Positions 60,014-64,000 of a DNA stretch of 64,000 nucleotides are shown piece after piece. Below the pieces are notes generated by a model that saw only the letters and a list, made by a program, of their open reading frames with translations, searched no databases and was not told where the DNA came from. The stretch comes from Mucilaginibacter sp. CSA2-8R. Lineage in GTDB: Bacteria; Bacteroidota; Bacteroidia; Sphingobacteriales; Sphingobacteriaceae. Position numbers and translations under genes: made by a program. Numbering within the stretch: position 1 is the first letter of the stretch; each line of letters starts with the position of its first letter. The DNA is taken from contig NZ_CP152389.1 in the NCBI RefSeq assembly GCF_038806765.1, forward strand, positions 5,270,001 through 5,334,000. Direction: 5' to 3'.

Positions 60014-61390
60014 ATGGCATCTGTTAAACCTTCTGTACCTAAAGGCATGCGCGATTTCTCGCCGGCCGAAATGGTAAAACGTAATTATATATTCGACACC
60101 ATTAAATCAGTTTTCCGCAAATACGGCTATCAGCAAATAGAAACGCCTACGATGGAAAACCTGGGTACCCTAACCGGTAAATACGGCGAAGAAGGCGACA
60201 AGCTGATTTTTAAAGTGCTTAACAGCGGCGATTACTTAGCTAAAATTAACGAACAGGCCCTAAATGCCAGAAATTCTAATGCAGTTGCCCCATCCATATC
60301 AGAAAAAGCCCTGCGCTACGACCTAACCGTACCGTTTGCCCGTTACGTAGTGCAGCACCAAAACGAAATTACCTTTCCGTTTAAACGTTTCCAGGTACAG
60401 CCGGTTTGGCGTGCCGACAGGCCGCAAAAGGGCCGCTACCGCGAGTTTTATCAGTGTGATGCTGATGTGGTAGGCTCTGATTCGTTATTAAACGAGGCCG
60501 AGTTTATATTGATTTATGATGAAGCGTTGAGTCAATTAGGTTTAACCGATTTCAACATCAAAATCAACAACCGCAAAATACTGTCTGGCATTGCGGAAAT
60601 TATTGGCAAGCCGGAGCTGATTGTGGACATGACCGTAGCTATTGACAAACTGGATAAAATTGGTTTGGATGGCGTAGTGAACGAGTTATTGACCAAAGGT
60701 TTTACTCAAGCCGACATTGACCAGTTAGAACCGGTGATTTTACTGCAGGGCAGCAATACCGAAAAGCTGGAAAAACTGAAAACCATTCTGGCTTCGTCTA
60801 CTGTAGGCCTAAAAGGTATTACCGAACTGGAAACCATTTTTACCTATCTGCAAAGCTTTACCCTGAAAAAGGCTACCGTTGAGCTAGACATTACCCTGGC
60901 CCGCGGTTTAAATTATTACACCGGAGCCATCTTTGAGGTTAAAACCAACGAGGTTGCCATGGGCAGCATCGGTGGTGGTGGCCGTTATGATGACCTGACC
61001 GGAATGTTCGGCTTAAAAGGCCTTACCGGTGCCGGTATCTCTTTTGGTGCCGACCGTATTTACGACGTGCTTGAGGAGTTAAATCTTTTCCCGGCAGCCA
61101 GCAATCAAACCACCCGGGTATTGATTTGCCCGTTCGATGCAGCTGGCGAAACTTACGCTTTACCATTGCTGCAGCAGTTGCGTAACCGCAGCATCAATGC
61201 CGAATTGTACCCGGCCGGTGCTAAAATCAAAAAACAGTTAGACTATGCCAATAATAAAAACATTCCTTACGTCGTAGTGATTGGCAGCGATGAGGTACAA
61301 AGCGGACAATTAACCTTTAAAAACATGCAAAGCGGCGAACAGCAAAAGCTAACTGCTGATGCGATAATCACAGAACTAACAAAAGCTTAG
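60014..61390 (+). CDS. hisS: Histidyl-tRNA synthetase
   Basis: Class II synthetase of 458 residues. Motif 1 lies around KPSVPKGMRDFSPAEMVKRNYIFD, motif 2 is FQVQPVWRADRPQKGRYREFYQCDAD (about 129-154), and the histidine-A loop RGLNYYTGAIFE (about 298-309) is present, followed by motif 3 GAGISFGADRIYDVL. The C-terminal anticodon-binding domain begins at about 365. Followed by a terminator. Confidence 0.97.
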   Translation: MASVKPSVPKGMRDFSPAEMVKRNYIFDTIKSVFRKYGYQQIETPTMENLGTLTGKYGEEGDKLIFKVLNSGDYLAKINEQALNARNSNAVAPSISEKALRYDLTVPFARYVVQHQNEITFPFKRFQVQPVWRADRPQKGRYREFYQCDADVVGSDSLLNEAEFILIYDEALSQLGLTDFNIKINNRKILSGIAEIIGKPELIVDMTVAIDKLDKIGLDGVVNELLTKGFTQADIDQLEPVILLQGSNTEKLEKLKTILASSTVGLKGITELETIFTYLQSFTLKKATVELDITLARGLNYYTGAIFEVKTNEVAMGSIGGGGRYDDLTGMFGLKGLTGAGISFGADRIYDVLEELNLFPAASNQTTRVLICPFDAAGETYALPLLQQLRNRSINAELYPAGAKIKKQLDYANNKNIPYVVVIGSDEVQSGQLTFKNMQSGEQQKLTADAIITELTKA

Positions 61391-61400
61391 TACATCAACA

Positions 61401-61429
61401 AAAAAGGATGGTTTCGAGCCATCCTTTTT
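61401..61429. terminator. Terminator between hisS and the GT2 gene
   Basis: AAAAAGGATGG / CCATCCTTTTT, 11 bp with a 7-base loop; T-runs on both strands between convergent genes. Confidence 0.88.
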
Positions 61430-61453
61430 CGTTTACAATGATTTTCCACTGTT

Positions 61454-62590
61454 CTATCTTACCATACGCCCTTTCCAGGAATATTTACTAGTATTACCCA
61501 TTAACCCTACGTAAACAAAATACAGCACGTGGATGGGTGATAGCAAAAGCAGCAAAACCATGAGCTTCTGCCGCTTAAAAAAGGCCGTAATCGGGAATAA
61601 TAACGCCGCTTCGAAAGCTAATTTGACCAGTAATTGCAAGGCAAACACCTCCAGAAAGTATAAGCGGTAAAAGCCCAGCAAAAAGTTAAGCAACATACTC
61701 AGGTTAAACAACCAGATGCCAACGGCCAGCGCAACCACTTTCTTGTCTTTATACTTGGTTGATTTTGATGCCCAGCGACGGCGTTGCTGCAAAAATTCAT
61801 TAAGATCAGGCTTGGCATGAGTATAAACAATAGCCTCGCGCTGTTTTAAGAAGCCGATGCGCCCAGGGTAACTTACAGCTACTTTTTGTAGTAAAAGTTC
61901 GTCATCACCTGATGCTAAATCGTCAATACCTTTAAAGCCGCCTACTTCGTAAAATACATCTTTACGGTAAGCCAGGTTTGCACCGTTGCAGGTAGATGCC
62001 CTGCCGTTGCCAATGAATGAGGCACCGATGCCTATCAGAAAAGAAAACTCAAGCGTTTGCATCCGCTCAAACAGGTTTTTTTCCTGAAAGTAAGCTACCG
62101 GCGACGAAATCATCACCAGGTTTTGTGTTTCAAAATAAGACACCACGCTGCTCAGCCATTGCGGTCCCATACGGCAATCAGCATCCGTAGCCACCATCAA
62201 ATCGCCGGTAGATAGCTTTATCGCCTCTGCAATGGCTTTCTTTTTATAAGAGTTTAATCGTTGTGCTTCGTTCATCTGCAGCAACCGGATGCCTTGTGAA
62301 GCATAACTGCGAATGATATCGGCCGTGCTGTCGGTCGAGTGGTCGTCTACAATAATAATTTCCAAAAGATGCCTGGGGTAATCCTGCGCTAAAATGTCAT
62401 CAATAGTCAGGCGAATGTTTTCTTCCTCGTTACGGGCGGCAATCAGTATAGTTACTTTAGTGTTTAGCTCGCCCGGGACAAGAACTTTTTCAGGATACCG
62501 CAAGGCAGACCATCCCTTAATCAAATAAAGCACGACTACCAGGTACAAGCCAGTAAGTAACAGAACTATAAAACTATATGTTGTTATCAA
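61454..62590 (-). CDS. Family 2 glycosyltransferase, membrane-bound
   Basis: A 378-residue GT2 enzyme: N-terminal membrane helix (about 5-25), catalytic domain (about 45-270) with ILIAARNEEENIRLTI, IIIVDDHSTDST, the ATDADCR DxD-like motif and the QQRRRWASKS processivity/acceptor motif, then three helices (about 290-375). The layout resembles glycosyltransferases that act on lipid-linked acceptors. Its start overlaps the flippase-like gene by 17 bases, so they work as a pair. Confidence 0.9.
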   Translation of the reverse strand: MITTYSFIVLLLTGLYLVVVLYLIKGWSALRYPEKVLVPGELNTKVTILIAARNEEENIRLTIDDILAQDYPRHLLEIIIVDDHSTDSTADIIRSYASQGIRLLQMNEAQRLNSYKKKAIAEAIKLSTGDLMVATDADCRMGPQWLSSVVSYFETQNLVMISSPVAYFQEKNLFERMQTLEFSFLIGIGASFIGNGRASTCNGANLAYRKDVFYEVGGFKGIDDLASGDDELLLQKVAVSYPGRIGFLKQREAIVYTHAKPDLNEFLQQRRRWASKSTKYKDKKVVALAVGIWLFNLSMLLNFLLGFYRLYFLEVFALQLLVKLAFEAALLFPITAFFKRQKLMVLLLLLSPIHVLYFVYVGLMGNTSKYSWKGRMVR

Positions 62591-63572
62591 AAAACTTTAA
62601 CTTAAATACAAAAACAGAACCTAAAACAGCTGGTAAAATAATGTTGGTAAACCAAATTAACGCCACGGCAGCCATTACAGCAATATGCTGATTGGTGATG
62701 TGCTCAAATAATTTATCGGCCGTAGCGCTGCGCACACCAATGTCTACTACATCAATAGTAGGTAAAACCGACTGAATAAAGAAAAAAGCAAACGTTAACA
62801 GCAAAACCTGGTACATGTGTACCTCTGGCAGCAGCAAATGAAAAATTAAACAGTATTGAAACGAATAAGTTAAAAACCGGCTAAGGCAGTACCCCATAAT
62901 GGTTAATAACTCGCGGAAATGGTAACGTTTCATGATCTTAAAAAAGCGGTAAAACCTTTTTAGAAAAGGCACACGGTTTAGTAAAAACACTACCCATCTC
63001 ACATTAAAATAAAAAATGAGCATCAGCAGCATAAAACCGGCGCCAATAGCCAGCATACCGATAAATATCCAAATGTTTACAGGCAGGTAAGTATATATAA
63101 ACCAAAGTAACGAGGCTGAACCTACCACGCAGGTTACTACCAATTGCCCAAAGGTGCCTACCGCCATGGCAAACACGCCATGTACACGCTTGCGCGGAGG
63201 CAAAAACATTACCCTGCCGCCAAACTCACCCCAGCGGTTAGGCGTAAATATAGCCATGGTTAACCCGCAAAACACCGACTCGGTAGCCTGCCAAAAGGTA
63301 ATTGGCGACCATTTTTGAGTAAGGTATTTCCATTTCAACGCCTCCAGCACATAGTTAAATACCATGAGTACGATGATGAATGAAAGCGTAAGTATGGCCG
63401 GCAACTGTTCAATATTGCCAATAAGCTCCTGAAAGTGTTTTAAGCCTTCGCTGTTGGTTAACCGGCGATAAATAAATACAAAAGCCAAGACCAAGATAAG
63501 CGCTTTAAGCAGCCAGGATATCCATTTCTTAGCAGTGCCGGTCAAAATTTGTGCGTGTAAAATATTTTGCAA
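62574..63572 (-). CDS. Lysylphosphatidylglycerol synthase TM-region family protein (UPF0104, flippase-like)
   Basis: A 332-residue integral membrane protein with about eight helices, of the family that resembles the flippase half of MprF. Conserved polar residues include TPNRWGEFGGRVMFLP (about 111-126) in a loop and TIDVVDIGVRSATADKLF near the C-terminus. No synthetase domain is attached. Pairing with an overlapping GT2 gene suggests movement or synthesis of a glycolipid; this is inference. Confidence 0.88.
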   Translation of the reverse strand: MQNILHAQILTGTAKKWISWLLKALILVLAFVFIYRRLTNSEGLKHFQELIGNIEQLPAILTLSFIIVLMVFNYVLEALKWKYLTQKWSPITFWQATESVFCGLTMAIFTPNRWGEFGGRVMFLPPRKRVHGVFAMAVGTFGQLVVTCVVGSASLLWFIYTYLPVNIWIFIGMLAIGAGFMLLMLIFYFNVRWVVFLLNRVPFLKRFYRFFKIMKRYHFRELLTIMGYCLSRFLTYSFQYCLIFHLLLPEVHMYQVLLLTFAFFFIQSVLPTIDVVDIGVRSATADKLFEHITNQHIAVMAAVALIWFTNIILPAVLGSVFVFKLKFFDNNI

Positions 63573-63579
63573 TGTTATG

Positions 63580-63608
63580 AAAAAAGGGCAAGCCTTAAGC
63601 CTGCCCTT
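63580..63608 (-). terminator. Terminator after the dienelactone hydrolase gene
   Basis: On the minus strand AAGGGCAGGC pairs with GCUUGCCCUU (one G-U wobble), 5-base loop, followed by UUUU. Confidence 0.75.
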
Positions 63609-63633
63609 GTGTTTTATGTTAATAAAAGGTTAA

Positions 63634-64000
63634 CTATTTCAATCTGGGTTTTAAATACTCCAGGGTATAAGCGTAAGCTTGCTTAGTAGCCTCGCTGTCA
63701 TAAATAGGGTTGCTTGGGTTGGCAAAACCATGGTCGGCATCAAACTGGTGCAGGTATAATTTTTTACCAGCTTTGGCCATATTCTCTTTAAACTGTGCAA
63801 CAATTTTGGTGTTGATGAATTGATCTTTATTAGCAAAATTACCTAATACATCAGTATTCAGCATTTTTAAACGATCAATGCTTTGCTCGGGCATGCCGTA
63901 ATACATTACGCAAGCCACAGCCTGTTTACCGGCTAAAATAGCGCTTTGCAAACTCCAGCCGCCGCCAAAGCACCAGCCCAAAGTGGCAATGCGGGCTTTT
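63634..64000 (-). CDS. Dienelactone hydrolase family protein (C-terminal part)
   Basis: Partial gene running off the right edge; the frame is open to the end (KARIATLGWCFGGG). The nucleophile Cys is in GWCFGGGWS, and the catalytic His in DADHGFANP near the C-terminus; the Asp is in FANKDQFI. The alpha/beta-hydrolase fold cleaves dienelactones or related esters. The N-terminal part and any signal peptide lie outside. A TTG at 63979-63981 in frame is not a start. Confidence 0.9.
   Translation of the reverse strand, partial: KARIATLGWCFGGGWSLQSAILAGKQAVACVMYYGMPEQSIDRLKMLNTDVLGNFANKDQFINTKIVAQFKENMAKAGKKLYLHQFDADHGFANPSNPIYDSEATKQAYAYTLEYLKPRLK

Overview
The window is a chromosomal segment of a Bacteroidota bacterium, most likely a Sphingobacteriaceae member (Mucilaginibacter/Pedobacter type; the genus is an inference). 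Lineage markers are the LpxC-FabZ fusion, the PorX regulator of type IX secretion, the gliding lipoprotein GldH, a PSP1 protein beside holB, DUF3078, an 'outer membrane beta-barrel 3' receptor-like protein, and promoters with the Bacteroidota -7 element TAnnTTTG. Apart from one short inserted gene and one decayed gene it looks like ordinary core genome: no rRNA, tRNA, CRISPR, prophage, integron or transposase gene was seen.

Layout. 1-2514: 3' end of metH, an inserted four-helix-bundle gene with inverted-repeat ends, then metF. 2595-8236 (minus): a HAD phosphatase and the threonine operon thrA-thrB-thrC, preceded by a 21-codon Thr/Ile-rich leader peptide and an attenuator. 8350-9755: rsgA, dtd. 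9847-16032 (minus): hexuronate catabolism (uxaC, kdgK, kdgA, exuT-like) ending in a GapN-like aldehyde dehydrogenase, with a strong inverted repeat upstream. 16328-24340: DUF4112, a large MscS channel, then rmuC, a small lipoprotein, gldH, PSP1 and holB. 24492-31235 (plus): ruvX, SDR, AraC regulator, O-methyltransferase, two related glucosaminidases, a carboxypeptidase-regulatory-domain protein, a tiny HExxH membrane protein and DUF3078. 31794-39006: ffh, a membrane protein, a GlcG/HbpS-like protein, SGNH hydrolase, GtrA, a decayed DUF1801 gene, yifB, heme oxygenase and a lone receiver. 39080-42136: a 1018-residue outer-membrane barrel. 43010-49415: retropepsin-like/PDZ protein, YihY, a histidine phosphatase, then ald, tsaE and porX. 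49559-58068: HD protein, lpxD, lpxC-fabZ, lpxA, a lone ABC ATPase, efp, MTHFS, MazG-like, fumC. 58112-64000: lipoprotein, S1/P1 nuclease, LMW-PTP, hisS, GT2, a flippase-like protein and a partial dienelactone hydrolase.

How genes work together. The lpx genes are transcribed in one direction and supply the first lipid A steps plus FabZ. thrABC converts aspartate to threonine and appears to be controlled by translation-coupled attenuation. The uronate operon makes pyruvate and glyceraldehyde 3-phosphate, which the adjacent GapN-like enzyme could oxidise while making NADPH. porX and gldH link two loci to type IX secretion and gliding.

The most interesting signals are small-scale ones: the thr attenuator, readable in full with a 9-bp perfect antiterminator pairing; the four-helix-bundle insertion with 13-bp perfect inverted repeats between metH and metF; a terminator inside the gldH reading frame; two unassigned palindromic operator candidates; and several promoters whose -7 box lies only 4-8 bases before the start codon. 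No clearly new multi-gene system was found.
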